Positions 49,321 through 59,388 of a DNA stretch of 64,000 nt are shown here, one piece after another (position 1 is the stretch's first letter; every line of letters starts with the position of its first letter). Position numbers and translations under genes: made by a program. Source of the DNA: Sulfuriferula sp. (GTDB lineage: Bacteria; Pseudomonadota; Gammaproteobacteria; Burkholderiales; Sulfuriferulaceae); the NCBI GenBank assembly GCA_031291235.1, contig JARLJL010000024.1, positions 1-64,000 on the forward strand, given 5' to 3'. The notes under the pieces were generated by a model. It ran no database searches. It saw only the letters and a list, made by a program, of their open reading frames with translations, and had not been told where the DNA came from.

Positions 49321-50586
49321 TTAGACAGCTTCCAGACGGCGCATTGCCGATGGCAGCAATTTGAAATCAACCAGACTGCTCAGCATCGCCTTGACGAAAC
49401 TTGCATCAGCTTCGTAAACCAGTTTGTAATATTGCACGCGCATAGTCATGGCGCTACCGAAAACGATACTGATCAGCGCCAGGAACGAGCCTAATGCAAG
49501 CGTGGACATACCGGTAATACCCTGCCCTATGGTACAACCCATCGCCAGAACGCCGCCGAAACCCATCAACACCGCCCCAAAAACATGGTTGCGGAAATCG
49601 GCAAAAGAGGCGAACCATTCGATGCGAAAATTCCGGCTCAACAATGACCACAAGAATGAACCGACAATAACGCCTGCCAGCGCCATCACGCCGAAAGTCA
49701 GCAAGGTGCCGTCGAATTTACCCATCGCATAACCTAACGTTTGACCCATAGGGTTAATAAAGGTAAACGACTGCGGGCTCAGTGGACGACTGTCGGCAGG
49801 TTTGACATCATTATCGCCAGCCAGGAAATCCCATTGTTGCACATAGCTTTGCAAGGTGTAGTTGGTACCGTCCACCTTGATATTGATCGTGCTGCTGACA
49901 TACCAGGCGCCCAATACGGTAAGGCCGACGACCAGGCCGCCGATGATGTTATCGCGGTTGCTGCGGAAATCGGCAGACTTGAACACAAACACGGCAATAG
50001 CCAGCGCGACTAATACGCCCAGCACCAGTCGCGCCTGCTTCAGGCTGGCATCGCTTACCAGAAACGATGCCAGATCCTGATGGCTGCCGAGATTCACCGC
50101 CAAAGGACGAAGCCAGCCGTTAAACAGCACGGTAAACAGCGTCTTGTCGCTACCGGGGAACGGGTTCACCATAAAATATGCGATCACCGCAATAATCAGC
50201 AGCACTACGACGGATTTCAGATTGCCGCCGCCGATGCGAATCAACGTCTTGTTGCCGCAGCCCGAAGCGAATGTCATGCCGATACCGAACAGCACGCCAC
50301 CGAAAATGTTTTCCGCCCAGATCAGTTGCGCACCGCGATAGGGAGGGAAGGAAGCGTCAAGATCGGCCAATCCGAAATACTCCAGCACCGATACACCTAA
50401 CATGGCAACGGCGATAGCGAGCATCCATGCACGCATACGCCCCAAATCGCCCATATTGACCCAATCCGATACGGCGCCCATGGTACAGAAATTGGTTTTA
50501 TTAGCGACCAGGCCCAACACTACAGCAAGGCCGAATGTCGTCCACAACAACACGGACTGCGCATGCGCAAAGCTATTAAACAACAT
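49321..50586 (-). CDS. YeeE/YedE family sulfur-compound transporter
   Basis: This 421-residue inner-membrane protein belongs to the family of the thiosulfate channel TsuA. Its two halves carry the conserved Cys motifs: FASGCGNKTLIRIGGGNLKS (about 107-126) and LAMGCTIGQGITGMSTLALGS (about 351-370). A third Cys is near the N-terminus (NKTNFCTMGAVSDW). About ten spans. GGAG lies eight bases before the ATG. It lies downstream of queC on the same strand with a 129-base AT-rich gap, so it probably has its own promoter. No TusA-like partner is adjacent. Confidence 0.85.
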   Translation of the reverse strand: MLFNSFAHAQSVLLWTTFGLAVVLGLVANKTNFCTMGAVSDWVNMGDLGRMRAWMLAIAVAMLGVSVLEYFGLADLDASFPPYRGAQLIWAENIFGGVLFGIGMTFASGCGNKTLIRIGGGNLKSVVVLLIIAVIAYFMVNPFPGSDKTLFTVLFNGWLRPLAVNLGSHQDLASFLVSDASLKQARLVLGVLVALAIAVFVFKSADFRSNRDNIIGGLVVGLTVLGAWYVSSTINIKVDGTNYTLQSYVQQWDFLAGDNDVKPADSRPLSPQSFTFINPMGQTLGYAMGKFDGTLLTFGVMALAGVIVGSFLWSLLSRNFRIEWFASFADFRNHVFGAVLMGFGGVLAMGCTIGQGITGMSTLALGSFLALISIVFGSAMTMRVQYYKLVYEADASFVKAMLSSLVDFKLLPSAMRRLEAV

Positions 50587-50715
50587 AGGGAGTCTCCACT
50601 GAATTTATTAAAACGGCATGACCTGAACTTTAAGCAGGGTTAAAATCCGGCACGATATTACAACTTTTTAATTATGATTTAACAACAAAAAATAACAATG
50701 AGCTATTTATACTAA

Positions 50716-51399
50716 TTATACCGGGCGATACCGCGTCGGATCGGGAACACCTGCCTGCTGAAACCCCTGCGCACGCAAGCGGCAGGAATCGCACACACCG
50801 CAAGCGCGGCCTTCGGCATCGGCCTGATAACACGATACCGTGGCTGCGTAATCCACTCCCAGTGCCGTCCCCTGCTGTATGATTTCAGCCTTGGACAACT
50901 TCAGCAACGGCGCGTGAATATGCAGATCCAGTCCCTCCACGCCCACCTTGGTCGCGAGATTGGCCATGCGTTCAAAAGCAGCGATATATTCGGGACGACA
51001 ATCCGGGTAACCGGAATAATCCACCGCATTGACGCCGATAAAAATCGCGCGGCTATTCAAGACTTCTGCCCATGCCAGCGCGATGGAGAGCATGATGGTA
51101 TTGCGCGCAGGCACATAGGTAGATGGGATGCCGTCGCTCGGCAGTTCCGGAACCGCAATCGCGCTATCGGTCAGCGACGAGCCGCCGAACATGGCGAGAT
51201 CCATCCTGAACACGCGGTGCTCGGCTGCGCCCTGCTGAGTAGCAACACGCTCTGCTGCCGCCAGTTCGGCATAATGCCGCTGACCGTAATCGAAACTCAA
51301 CGCATGGCAAATATAACCGTCACGTTGCGCAATCGCTAATACTGTTGCCGAATCCAGCCCCCCGGAGAGGAGCACGATGGCATGTTTGTTTTCATTCAT
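50716..51399 (-). CDS. queC: 7-cyano-7-deazaguanine synthase
   Basis: QueC converts 7-carboxy-7-deazaguanine to preQ0 with ATP and ammonia in queuosine synthesis. The 227-residue protein has the PP-loop [15 protein letters not shown] and the zinc motif [10 protein letters not shown] near the C-terminus, with another Cys just before. Its ATG overlaps the queE stop by one base (TAATG). It is the last gene of the long minus-strand ruv-tol-que run. Confidence 0.96.
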   Translation of the reverse strand: MNENKHAIVLLSGGLDSATVLAIAQRDGYICHALSFDYGQRHYAELAAAERVATQQGAAEHRVFRMDLAMFGGSSLTDSAIAVPELPSDGIPSTYVPARNTIMLSIALAWAEVLNSRAIFIGVNAVDYSGYPDCRPEYIAAFERMANLATKVGVEGLDLHIHAPLLKLSKAEIIQQGTALGVDYAATVSCYQADAEGRACGVCDSCRLRAQGFQQAGVPDPTRYRPV

Positions 51400-52049
51400 T
51401 ACCGGCCTGCCGCATCATTCCATAAAATTTTGTGCAATTGTAACTGCATTCGCACCGGCAGGCGATCCCGCAGTATCCATTCTGCCAACGCGGTGGGCGT
51501 AGCGCCATGCACAGGGGAAAACAGCACAGGACATTGCCGATCGAGCGCATGCTCGGTCAACGTGTGCCGCGCCCATTGATAATCGGCTTCGTCGGTGATC
51601 ACAAATTTGATCTCATCGTGCGCGGTCAGATGGGCGAGATTTTCCCAGCGGTTCTTGTCGACCTCACCCGAACCCGGCGTCTTGATATCGACAATACGCG
51701 ATACGCGAGCATCGACTCCACTGATATCCAGTGCACCGCTGGTTTCCAGCGATACGTCATACCCAACATCGCACAATGCGGTCAGCAAAGCCAGGGTATG
51801 TTTTTGCGCCAGCGGTTCGCCGCCGGTCACGGTCACAAACTGCGGCTGGTAGGCGGCCACTCGCTGCAGAATATCGGGCAAGGCCAGCGACTCGCCGCCA
51901 TGAAAAGCATAGGCAGTATCACAGTAGCCGCAACGCAACGGGCAGCCGGTAAGACGCACGAACACCGTCGGCAGTCCTGCTCTGCTGGTTTCGCCCTGTA
52001 TGGAATAAAAAATTTCGGTAATGCGTAACGTTGCAGCGTGTATTTGCAT
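51399..52049 (-). CDS. queE: 7-carboxy-7-deazaguanine synthase
   Basis: QueE is a radical SAM enzyme that contracts the ring of 6-carboxytetrahydropterin. The 216-residue protein starts with [36 protein letters not shown], containing the CxxxCxxC cluster motif, and VTGGEPLAQ. It overlaps cpoB by one base and queC by one base. queD is absent from the window. Confidence 0.94.
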   Translation of the reverse strand: MQIHAATLRITEIFYSIQGETSRAGLPTVFVRLTGCPLRCGYCDTAYAFHGGESLALPDILQRVAAYQPQFVTVTGGEPLAQKHTLALLTALCDVGYDVSLETSGALDISGVDARVSRIVDIKTPGSGEVDKNRWENLAHLTAHDEIKFVITDEADYQWARHTLTEHALDRQCPVLFSPVHGATPTALAEWILRDRLPVRMQLQLHKILWNDAAGR

Positions 52050-52831
52050 TACTTGAGCAACTCGAGTCGTTTCTTCGCCAATCCGGCAGCAGACGTAGCG
52101 GCATATTTCGACACCAGCGTTTCCAGCGTTTTGCGCGCACCGTTCATATCGCCCAACTCTATCTGCGCACTGGACATATTCAGCATTGCATCGGGAACCT
52201 TGGCGCTGGCCGGATAAGTACTGATCAGATTTTTCTGCGTCAGCAGCGCATTTTTAAAATCCTTGGTTGAGAAGTAGGCATTGCCTATCCAGTATTGCGC
52301 ACTTGGCGCCATACCGCTATTGGGGTAAGTCTTGACGAACTGTTTAAAGCCGGTTATTGCACCAGCATAATTGCCCTGCTTGAACAAGGCCAGTGCTGCC
52401 TGATAACTCTGTTCTTCGCCGGCATTTGCGGATTTTGCAGTCGATGCCGGCGCTGCAGCCGCTGCCGTTGAGGCGGAGGCGGATGCAGCTGCTGCATCAT
52501 CGTGGACCATGTTGCGTAAACGCGTATCAAGATCCTGATACAAGTCTGTCTGACGTTTCTGTGTCGTTTCGATATCGTGGGTTTGCACATCCAACTGTCC
52601 ATGCAAACGGCTCACTTCAGCCTTGAGCGCATCGATCTGCGACTGCAAAGTCAGCAACCCCGAACCTTGAGGTTGCGACTCCAAGGCGCTTAAACGCTGA
52701 TTGATGACACTCAGCTGTTGCTGAATATCGGCAAAACGACGGGTAGTTTCGTCGTCCATAGCCGAAGCCGTCGATGCTGCAACCAACCATATCAAACCCA
52801 GCACCAGACGTGAAACAGACTTGATCCTCAT
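52049..52831 (-). CDS. cpoB: cell division coordinator CpoB (YbgF)
   Basis: CpoB is a periplasmic protein that links Tol-Pal action to septal peptidoglycan synthesis by PBP1B. The 260-residue protein has a signal peptide, an N-terminal coiled coil (about 30-110; QQLSVINQRLSALE, LQSQIDALKAEVSRLHGQLD), an Ala/Ser linker and three TPR repeats (SYQAALALFKQGNYAGAITGFKQFVKTYP and repeats). It lies three bases after pal. Confidence 0.92.
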   Translation of the reverse strand: MRIKSVSRLVLGLIWLVAASTASAMDDETTRRFADIQQQLSVINQRLSALESQPQGSGLLTLQSQIDALKAEVSRLHGQLDVQTHDIETTQKRQTDLYQDLDTRLRNMVHDDAAAASASASTAAAAAPASTAKSANAGEEQSYQAALALFKQGNYAGAITGFKQFVKTYPNSGMAPSAQYWIGNAYFSTKDFKNALLTQKNLISTYPASAKVPDAMLNMSSAQIELGDMNGARKTLETLVSKYAATSAAGLAKKRLELLK

Positions 52832-52834
52832 ACC

Positions 52835-53389
52835 TTATTCGCCTTGATAAACGATATCAGCACGGCGATTCTGCGACCAGGCTGCTTCATCTTCTCCGGT
52901 TGCTTTAGGCTTTTCTTCGCCAAAGCTGACAGCTTCCATTTGCGACTCAGGTACATTCAACAGGCTCAATGCCTTACGCACGCTATCGGCACGACGTTGA
53001 CCCAATGCCAGGTTATATTCACGACTGCCGCGATCATCGGTATTGCCTTGAACAGTCACTTTTGCATCTTTATGGCTAGTCAAATAGGCTGCATGCGCTT
53101 CTATCATGGGACGGAAGTCATCCTTGACATTGTACTTATCGAAATCGAAGTACACGCTGCGATGCGACAGAATATTGGACGGATCGGTCAACGGATTAAC
53201 CTGACTGGCCAAGCGAGCCCGTTCCAGTGCAGCAGCTTCGGCAGCAGCCTTGTCAGCAGCAGCTTTTGCGGCAGCGCGCGCAGCAGCATCCTGCGCGGAA
53301 GTATCTACCACCGGGGCAGGCTTGGTTGCTACCGACGAACATCCTGCCAGCATGCCGACTATCACCAGACCCAATACAGTTTTTTTCAT
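52835..53389 (-). CDS. pal: peptidoglycan-associated lipoprotein Pal
   Basis: Pal anchors the outer membrane to peptidoglycan. The 184-residue lipoprotein has LVIVGMLAGCSS (lipobox LAGC), an Ala-rich linker (about 30-58), and the OmpA-like domain with SVYFDFDKYNVKD, GNTDDRGSREYNLALGQRRADSVRK. The Asp and Arg that hold diaminopimelate are present. It follows tolB by 62 bases. Confidence 0.96.
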   Translation of the reverse strand: MKKTVLGLVIVGMLAGCSSVATKPAPVVDTSAQDAAARAAAKAAADKAAAEAAALERARLASQVNPLTDPSNILSHRSVYFDFDKYNVKDDFRPMIEAHAAYLTSHKDAKVTVQGNTDDRGSREYNLALGQRRADSVRKALSLLNVPESQMEAVSFGEEKPKATGEDEAAWSQNRRADIVYQGE

Positions 53390-53451
53390 TTTCCCACTCC
53401 TTAAAATAAAAGTACTACAAATATACGGCTTCGAGCATTACGCAGAAGCCA

Positions 53452-54726
53452 TCAACGTCCCCAAGCCGGTTCACGCATATCGCCCGCACGATCCGACAAA
53501 CGTACTTGCGTTTTGCCATCAGAGGAAACAGCTGCCAATACGCCACGTCCGTTGATTTCGGTGGCGTAAACTATCATTTTGCCGTTAGCGGCAAAACTCG
53601 GCGATTCATCAAGGTCGGTATTGGTCAACACCTGAACCTGACCAGTCGCCATGTCCATTACAGCAATACGGAATCTACCTTCGCTGCGTTGCACGAAAGC
53701 AAAACTTTTGCCGTTGGGGTTCCAGTTCGGCGACACATTATAATGCCCCTCAAACGTCATTCTTTTTGCACTGCCGCCAGTCGCCGGCATCATGTAAATC
53801 TGTGGGCTGCCGCCGCGATCCGAGGTGAACAACAATGATTGCCCATCCGGACTCCAGTCCGGCTCGGTATCGATACCCCCGCCGAAAGTCAGGCGTTTCA
53901 GCCCGGAACCGTCGGCGTTCATGACATACAGTTGGGAACCGTCGTCGCGCGTCAGCACCAGGGCTATCTTGCTGCCGTCAGGAGACCAGGCCGGCGCACT
54001 GTTGCTGCCCTTGAAATTCGCCAGCACCCGCCGCGTGCCGGTAAGCATGTTCTGCACATAGATCACCGGTTTTTTGTTTTCGAACGACACATAAGCGATT
54101 TTATTCCCGTCCGGGGACCAGGCCGGCGAAATCAGCGGTTCGACCGATTTCAATACAGTCTGCACACCTTGCCCGTCGGCATCGGCCACTTGCAACTCAT
54201 AACGCTTGCCCTGCTTGATCACGTAAGCAATATGCGTGGAAAATATGCCAGGCACACCGATCAATTTTTCATAAATCACGTCGGCAATTTTATGCGCTAT
54301 CGTACGCAGCTGACTGACGTTGGCCGTATAGCTGTAGCCCGCCAGCTGGGTTTGCTTAACCGCATCCATCAAACGGAAACGCACCTCAATCTGCCCATTG
54401 GCAAGCGGTGTGATCTGCCCCAGCACGGCTGCTTCGGCACCGCGCTTGCGAGCTATGCTGAAACGCGGATCGGCCGGATCGGTTAACGGCGGATTCAGAT
54501 CGGACACATCCACCAGGCTCAATTCGCCAGAGCGCGCCAGATCAGCCGCCACCACGTCGGTAATCACGCGATAGGTGTCGCCGGCACCGACAAACGGAGC
54601 GATAGCGACAGGCAGTTTGCTTGCGGCGCCGCCGATAATTTCTATGGTCATGGCTGCATGCGCCCATAACGGCAGCATCAACAGCAATACCAATCCATGC
54701 AAACGCAATTTCCAGCTATTTTTCAT
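53452..54726 (-). CDS. tolB: Tol-Pal system protein TolB
   Basis: TolB is the periplasmic beta-propeller that shuttles between Pal and TolA. The 424-residue protein has a signal peptide (LRLHGLVLLLMLPLWAHA), an N-terminal alpha/beta domain, and five propeller blades with repeats PAWSPDGNKIAYVS, PAWSPDGSKIALVL, PDWSPDGQSLLFTS and PNWNPNGKSFAFV. Length is normal. It follows tolA by 16 bases. Confidence 0.97.
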   Translation of the reverse strand: MKNSWKLRLHGLVLLLMLPLWAHAAMTIEIIGGAASKLPVAIAPFVGAGDTYRVITDVVAADLARSGELSLVDVSDLNPPLTDPADPRFSIARKRGAEAAVLGQITPLANGQIEVRFRLMDAVKQTQLAGYSYTANVSQLRTIAHKIADVIYEKLIGVPGIFSTHIAYVIKQGKRYELQVADADGQGVQTVLKSVEPLISPAWSPDGNKIAYVSFENKKPVIYVQNMLTGTRRVLANFKGSNSAPAWSPDGSKIALVLTRDDGSQLYVMNADGSGLKRLTFGGGIDTEPDWSPDGQSLLFTSDRGGSPQIYMMPATGGSAKRMTFEGHYNVSPNWNPNGKSFAFVQRSEGRFRIAVMDMATGQVQVLTNTDLDESPSFAANGKMIVYATEINGRGVLAAVSSDGKTQVRLSDRAGDMREPAWGR

Positions 54727-54742
54727 CTATATAAACCTGTTC

Positions 54743-55615
54743 CTAATTTTCATTAGGTGAAAATTTCAAATCCAGATCCCTGAACTCGCCCACCAGCGCC
54801 GGATCTGGCGGCATCGGCAATGGCGACGCCTTAAGGATGGCACGCTCTACCGCATTGTCATAGGCCGGCTGACCGCTGGGATGCAATAATTTTACCTGCA
54901 TCACATCCCCCGTCGGCAGCACCGACACCTCAAACCGCGCTTGCGGATTGCCTTGCAAACCATCGGGCAAAATAATCTTGCTGCGAATTTTCGCCTTGAT
55001 TCTATCCTGATACTCCGCCTTCATTCTGGACTGCTCATCAGCTTGCTTGCTTGCCAGCGCAGCCTGACGACTGTTGCTCAGCGCACGCGCGGATTCTGTT
55101 TTAATCTCGCTTTGCGCCTGCTGCGCTATCAACTGACGCAACGCCGCCTGTTTTTTCTGTTGATCAACTTTCTGCTGTTCAACTTTTTGCTGCGCAATCT
55201 TCTGCTGTTCTATCTTCTGCTGTTCTATCTTCTGCTGTGCCAGCGCTTGCTGCTGCGCCGCCTTTTGTTGTTCAATTTTCTGCTGTTCCAGCTTCTGTTC
55301 GGCTTGCTGCTGCGCCAGTAATTCTGCCGCTCGCGCTTGCTGTTCCTTCAGTTTCCGCTTCTGCTCGGCCAGCGCAATATCCGGATCGGGCACTGCCGGT
55401 TCCGGTTTGGCAACAGGCGCGACCTGCGGTTTTTGCACCGGCGCCGGCTGATTCGATATTGGCGGCGGTGCTTGCCATAACTCCACCATCACCGGTTCCG
55501 GCGCATGTGTTTTCCAATTCACGCTATACACCAGCAATGCAAAAAACAGCAAATGCACCAGAATTGCCAGCGCGGCTGCCGGCAAACGTCCGGGCTGCGT
55601 CGGCACGCTATGCAT
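54743..55615 (-). CDS. tolA: Tol-Pal system protein TolA
   Basis: TolA spans the periplasm and transmits proton-motive force from TolQR. The 290-residue protein is shorter than the E. coli one (421). It has an N-terminal span (about 11-32), a Pro-rich stretch (about 48-80), a long Gln/Lys helix (about 82-200) with an unusual five-residue period, and a C-terminal TonB-like domain (about 205-290; RFEVSVLPTGDVMQVKLLHPSGQPAYDNAVERAI). It overlaps tolR by one base. Confidence 0.92.
   Translation of the reverse strand: MHSVPTQPGRLPAAALAILVHLLFFALLVYSVNWKTHAPEPVMVELWQAPPPISNQPAPVQKPQVAPVAKPEPAVPDPDIALAEQKRKLKEQQARAAELLAQQQAEQKLEQQKIEQQKAAQQQALAQQKIEQQKIEQQKIAQQKVEQQKVDQQKKQAALRQLIAQQAQSEIKTESARALSNSRQAALASKQADEQSRMKAEYQDRIKAKIRSKIILPDGLQGNPQARFEVSVLPTGDVMQVKLLHPSGQPAYDNAVERAILKASPLPMPPDPALVGEFRDLDLKFSPNEN
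55148..55300 (-). repeat. degenerate 15-base repeats encoding EQQKI-type pentads in TolA
   Basis: Residues about 106-156 of TolA repeat the unit EQQKI with I, V, L or A at positions 109, 114, 119, 130, 135, 140, 145 and 150. The spacing is exactly five except for one slip around 125. At DNA level the core units are near-identical, pointing to tandem duplication. Five-residue periodicity is not the 3-4 heptad pattern of a standard coiled coil. Confidence 0.8.
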
Positions 55616-56034
55616 TAATTTGCTCCGGCTGCGGCGAGCAAACCTACGCGTTTTACCTGGTTTTGCTGCATCAGGCTCATCACTTTCATTACGGCCTCAT
55701 ATCGCACGCTTTTATCCGCGGCGATGACAACGGGTTGATCTGGCTTATCCGCCTGTTTCTGCCGAATCAGCGCCAGCAAACCTTGCTGATCCACTGTCTG
55801 TTCGTCACCCGCATGCGACTGATCACGCACGCGCAGTTCGCCGTCGGCGCGTATCGTCACCTGCAGCGGCTGCAAGGCAACCGTTTGCGTCTTTGCCACG
55901 CTGGGCAAATCCACCTGCCCCGGGTTGATCATCGGCGCAGTCACCATAAAAATCACCAGCAACACCAGCATCACGTCGATGTAAGGCACGACGTTGATTT
56001 GATTCATTTGCTTGCGCGGACGGCGGGCATTCAT
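55615..56034 (-). CDS. tolR: Tol-Pal system protein TolR
   Basis: TolR is the ExbD-like partner of TolQ in the proton channel. The 139-residue protein has one span (about 18-38; INVVPYIDVMLVLLVIFMVTAPM) containing the conserved Asp of the proton path, followed by a periplasmic domain (VVIAADKSVRYEAVMKVMSLMQQ). It overlaps tolQ by four bases (ATGA). Confidence 0.95.
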   Translation of the reverse strand: MNARRPRKQMNQINVVPYIDVMLVLLVIFMVTAPMINPGQVDLPSVAKTQTVALQPLQVTIRADGELRVRDQSHAGDEQTVDQQGLLALIRQKQADKPDQPVVIAADKSVRYEAVMKVMSLMQQNQVKRVGLLAAAGAN

Positions 56035-56720
56035 TTTTTATGCGCCTGACGCTGCAATATATTGGAAAATTCTTCCATAAAACTTTCGAACCGAGTTGCC
56101 AACCGATCGATATCGTAGGTATAACGATTATAGGCAATTACCGCAGGAATGGCGGCAAACAGCCCCATCGCCGTGGCGATCAGCGCTTCGGCGATGCCCG
56201 GCGCCACATGCGCCAGCGTCGCCTGCGCCACATTGGCCAGACCACGAAACGCATTCATGATGCCCCACACCGTACCGAACAGACCGACATACGGACTGAC
56301 CGACCCCACCGTTGCCAGAAACGACAAATGCGATTCCAGCGCATCCATTTCACGCTGGTAAGCCGCCTTCATCGCCCGCCGCGAACTCTCGGTCATGGTT
56401 GCCGCATCCGTTCCCGGCTGATTTTTCAGCTTCATGAACTCACGGAACCCGGCTTCGAAAATACGTTCCAGCTCGCCGCACCGATCGCGATCGCGCGATA
56501 TGCGCTGATACAGCTGATTCAAGTCGGCGCCGTTCCAGAATTCCTGCTCGAACGCCTGCGCCATTTTTGCTGCACGCTTGACGGCGAACATCTTAATAAA
56601 AATGTACCACCACGACATGAATGAAGCGACGAGCAGCAACCCCATCACCAGCTTAACCGTCAAACTTGCGCTGGCAAGCAGGGCCAGCATCGACAAATCC
56701 TGATTTACACCTATATCCAC
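56031..56720 (-). CDS. tolQ: Tol-Pal system protein TolQ
   Basis: TolQ is the ExbB-like channel subunit. The 229-residue protein has three spans (about 18-38, 135-155, 170-190), with SVSPYVGLFGTVWGIMNAF and AEALIATAMGLFAAIPAVIAYN as signatures. The start is GTG at 56720, eight bases after ybgC; the next ATG is ten codons further and would shorten the first span. It begins the tol part of the operon. Confidence 0.94.
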   Translation of the reverse strand: MDIGVNQDLSMLALLASASLTVKLVMGLLLVASFMSWWYIFIKMFAVKRAAKMAQAFEQEFWNGADLNQLYQRISRDRDRCGELERIFEAGFREFMKLKNQPGTDAATMTESSRRAMKAAYQREMDALESHLSFLATVGSVSPYVGLFGTVWGIMNAFRGLANVAQATLAHVAPGIAEALIATAMGLFAAIPAVIAYNRYTYDIDRLATRFESFMEEFSNILQRQAHKK

Positions 56721-56727
56721 TGTATAT

Positions 56728-57126
56728 TTATTCCAAAAGTTGCAAAATATGATCCGGTATTTTAACAGGCTTAAATGTCACCGCGTTGACGCAAACCACC
56801 TCAATCTCACTGCTCACCAGCGTGCAATCGCGCTGTATATGCTGCGCAAAACGAATACGTGCCTGACTCAGGCGCTTAATCCGCGTCGACACCGCAAGAC
56901 TGTCGTTAAACCGCGCCGGCTTAAGATAATCCACCGTTACATGGCGCACCACAAACACCACGCCATGCTCGTCCAGCAATGCCGGCTGCTCCACCCCCAA
57001 CGCGCGCAACCATTCGGTACGCGCGCGCTCCATGAATTTCAGATAATTGGCGTAATAAACCACACCGGCAGCATCGGTATCTTCATAGTAGACCCGCACC
57101 TGCCAAATAAATTCCGCATCAAGCAT
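56728..57126 (-). CDS. ybgC: acyl-CoA thioesterase YbgC (Tol-Pal associated)
   Basis: YbgC is a hot-dog-fold thioesterase encoded with tolQ in most proteobacteria. The 132-residue protein has [31 protein letters not shown], with the catalytic Asp. The ATG at 57126 places Trp at residue 8 exactly as in E. coli YbgC; ATG at 57135 is a longer alternative. It overlaps ruvB by eight bases. Confidence 0.94.
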   Translation of the reverse strand: MLDAEFIWQVRVYYEDTDAAGVVYYANYLKFMERARTEWLRALGVEQPALLDEHGVVFVVRHVTVDYLKPARFNDSLAVSTRIKRLSQARIRFAQHIQRDCTLVSSEIEVVCVNAVTFKPVKIPDHILQLLE

Positions 57127-58156
57127 CGCGCTCATCCCACAAGTCGACCTTGCCCGGCACATTCAGCCCGAAATGCCGGTACGCCATCAACGTTGCCATC
57201 CGTCCGCGCGGCGTGCGCTGCAAATAACCCTGCTGTATCAGATACGGCTCCAGCACGTCCTCAATCGTATCGCGCGACTCGCCTATGGCAGCGGCCAGGT
57301 TATCCAGCCCCACCGGCCCGCCGTCGAATTTCTCCAGCACTGCGCTCAACAGCTTTCTGTCCATCACATCCAGACCGGCATGATCGACATCCAGCATCTG
57401 CAATGCGTCGTCTGCCACCGTCCGGGTGACCCGCCCGTCAGCGCGCACCTCGGCAAAATCGCGTACCCGCCGCAACAGCCGGTTGGCAATGCGCGGCGTA
57501 CCGCGCGAGCGCCGCGCGATCTCGAAAGCGCCGTCGTCCACGATACTCATTTCCAGCAACTGCGCAGAACGCGTCACAATGCGCGTCAATTCTTCCGCAG
57601 TATAAAACTCCAGCCGCGCCACAATACCGAAGCGATCGCGCAGCGGATTGGTCAGCATCCCTGCGCGCGTCGTCGCTCCCACCAGCGTAAACGGCGGCAA
57701 ATCCAGCTTTACCGAACGCGCTGCCGGCCCTTCGCCGATCATGATATCGAGCTGAAAATCCTCCAGCGCGGGGTAGAGTATCTCCTCCACCACCGGGCTC
57801 AGCCTGTGTATCTCATCGATAAACAGTACATCGTTCGGCTCGAGATTGGTCAGCAATGCCGCCAGATCGCCCGCGCGCTCCAGCACCGGACCGGACGTCT
57901 GGCGCAGGTTGACGCCCATTTCGCGCGCAATAATATGCGCCAGCGTGGTTTTACCCAGACCCGGCGGGCCGAACAACAACACATGATCCAGCGATTCGCT
58001 GCGCTTGCGCGCCGCCTCAATAAAAATCGACAGCTGGCCGCGTGCTTTCTCCTGCCCCACATATTCCGACAGCTGCTTGGGGCGCAATGCCCGTTCTATC
58101 TGCTCTTCAACTACATTTTGCGCTGCAGGCGCTATCAGGCGATCGGTTTCTATCAT
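57119..58156 (-). CDS. ruvB: Holliday junction helicase RuvB
   Basis: RuvB is the AAA+ hexameric motor that drives branch migration. From the ATG at 58156 it has 345 residues. Motifs are [18 protein letters not shown] (Walker A), [10 protein letters not shown] (Walker B), [18 protein letters not shown] (sensor 1 and arginine finger) and a C-terminal winged helix ([15 protein letters not shown]). This start overlaps the ruvA TGA as ATGA and reads MIETDRL as in E. coli MIEADRL; a start at 58171 is less likely. Confidence 0.96.
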   Translation of the reverse strand: MIETDRLIAPAAQNVVEEQIERALRPKQLSEYVGQEKARGQLSIFIEAARKRSESLDHVLLFGPPGLGKTTLAHIIAREMGVNLRQTSGPVLERAGDLAALLTNLEPNDVLFIDEIHRLSPVVEEILYPALEDFQLDIMIGEGPAARSVKLDLPPFTLVGATTRAGMLTNPLRDRFGIVARLEFYTAEELTRIVTRSAQLLEMSIVDDGAFEIARRSRGTPRIANRLLRRVRDFAEVRADGRVTRTVADDALQMLDVDHAGLDVMDRKLLSAVLEKFDGGPVGLDNLAAAIGESRDTIEDVLEPYLIQQGYLQRTPRGRMATLMAYRHFGLNVPGKVDLWDERDA

Positions 58157-58734
58157 GATTTCGACAACCATTTCAGAGCCAGCCGGATGCCATCTTCCAC
58201 ACTATCGCTGACGGCAATCTGACGCACCGCACTGGCCGCCTCGCGCTCGTTATAGCCCAAAGCCAGCAACGCATTCAGCACATCGCCGTTAACCTGCGCG
58301 CCGACATTTGCCGTACCGGCCGTCGGCAGTGCATCCGCGATCTTGCCTTTCAGCTCCAACAACAGACGTTCGGCCGTTTTCTTGCCTATTCCAGGTATAG
58401 TCGTCAATCGTGCGACATCCTGCATCACCACAGCCTGCGCCAGATCGGATGCACTCAAGCCTGACAGCACAGCCAGCGCCATTTTGGCGCCGACACCGGT
58501 AATTTTGATCAATTGGCGGAAACTCGCGCGCTCCGCTTCGCTACCGAAACCGTAGAGCAGCTGCGCATCCTCGCGCACCACCAGATGTGTATGCAGCGCG
58601 ACGCGCTCGCCCAGCACCGGCAGATGGTAAAACGTGCTCATCGGCACGTCGATCTCGTATCCCACACCGCCGGCATCCACCACGATTTGCGGCGGATGCT
58701 TTTCTATCAATACCCCGGTAATTCTGCCTATCAT
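58153..58734 (-). CDS. ruvA: Holliday junction branch migration protein RuvA
   Basis: RuvA binds four-way junctions and loads RuvB. The 193-residue protein starts [31 protein letters not shown] (OB fold), has two helix-hairpin-helix motifs ([33 protein letters not shown]) and a C-terminal RuvB-binding domain ([19 protein letters not shown]). It lies four bases after ruvC. Confidence 0.97.
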   Translation of the reverse strand: MIGRITGVLIEKHPPQIVVDAGGVGYEIDVPMSTFYHLPVLGERVALHTHLVVREDAQLLYGFGSEAERASFRQLIKITGVGAKMALAVLSGLSASDLAQAVVMQDVARLTTIPGIGKKTAERLLLELKGKIADALPTAGTANVGAQVNGDVLNALLALGYNEREAASAVRQIAVSDSVEDGIRLALKWLSKS

Positions 58735-58738
58735 GCTT

Positions 58739-59266
58739 TCATCCTATCAGCCGTCCATTTTTGACACGATATCCCGCTGTTGCCAATGCGCCCAACCCTT
58801 GCCCGCCATGCGCATGACAAATCGCACAAGCCAGCGCATCGGCCGCATCGGGGCTGGGAGTGCCGGCTAAATTCAATAGCCTTTTAACCATTTCCTGCAC
58901 CTGCTCCTTGGCAGCATGCCCGTTCCCTACCACCGCCTGCTTGACTTGCAATGCCGTATATTCAGCTACCGGCAGATGCTGCAATACTGCCGCGCAGATC
59001 GCCGCACCGCGCGCCTGACCAAGCAGCAATGTGGATTGCGGATTGACGTTGACGAACACTTTTTCCACGGCGACCTGCTGCGGCTGGTTGCAGCCGATCA
59101 CCTCGCCCAGACCGGCCAAGATGACGCCCAGCCGCTGCGGCAACTCGCCCTCGCCGCTTTTGATACAACCGCTGGTAACATACACCAGCCGATTGCCGAT
59201 TTTGTCTATCACGCCGAATCCGGTCACGCGCAAACCCGGATCTATGCCCAGAATACGTATCGTCAA
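58739..59266 (-). CDS. ruvC: crossover junction endodeoxyribonuclease RuvC
   Basis: RuvC resolves Holliday junctions by paired nicks. The 175-residue protein has the catalytic acids in [15 protein letters not shown] (Asp), VAVEKVFV (Glu) and [17 protein letters not shown] (Asp pair). The start is TTG at 59266, with AAGGA seven bases upstream and no ATG nearby that keeps the first strand. It opens the ruvCAB-ybgC-tolQRAB-pal-cpoB-queEC run. Confidence 0.94.
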   Translation of the reverse strand: MTIRILGIDPGLRVTGFGVIDKIGNRLVYVTSGCIKSGEGELPQRLGVILAGLGEVIGCNQPQQVAVEKVFVNVNPQSTLLLGQARGAAICAAVLQHLPVAEYTALQVKQAVVGNGHAAKEQVQEMVKRLLNLAGTPSPDAADALACAICHAHGGQGLGALATAGYRVKNGRLIG

Positions 59267-59388
59267 AACAAATCCTTAATCGTAGCGCTGCCCATCTGCA
59301 ACATTTTACTCGCACCAGCCGGTATTCTGCTCGTTTTTCAACTCTTTGCTATACTGGCACGCACGACATCGCCCGATTACCCAAGTTA

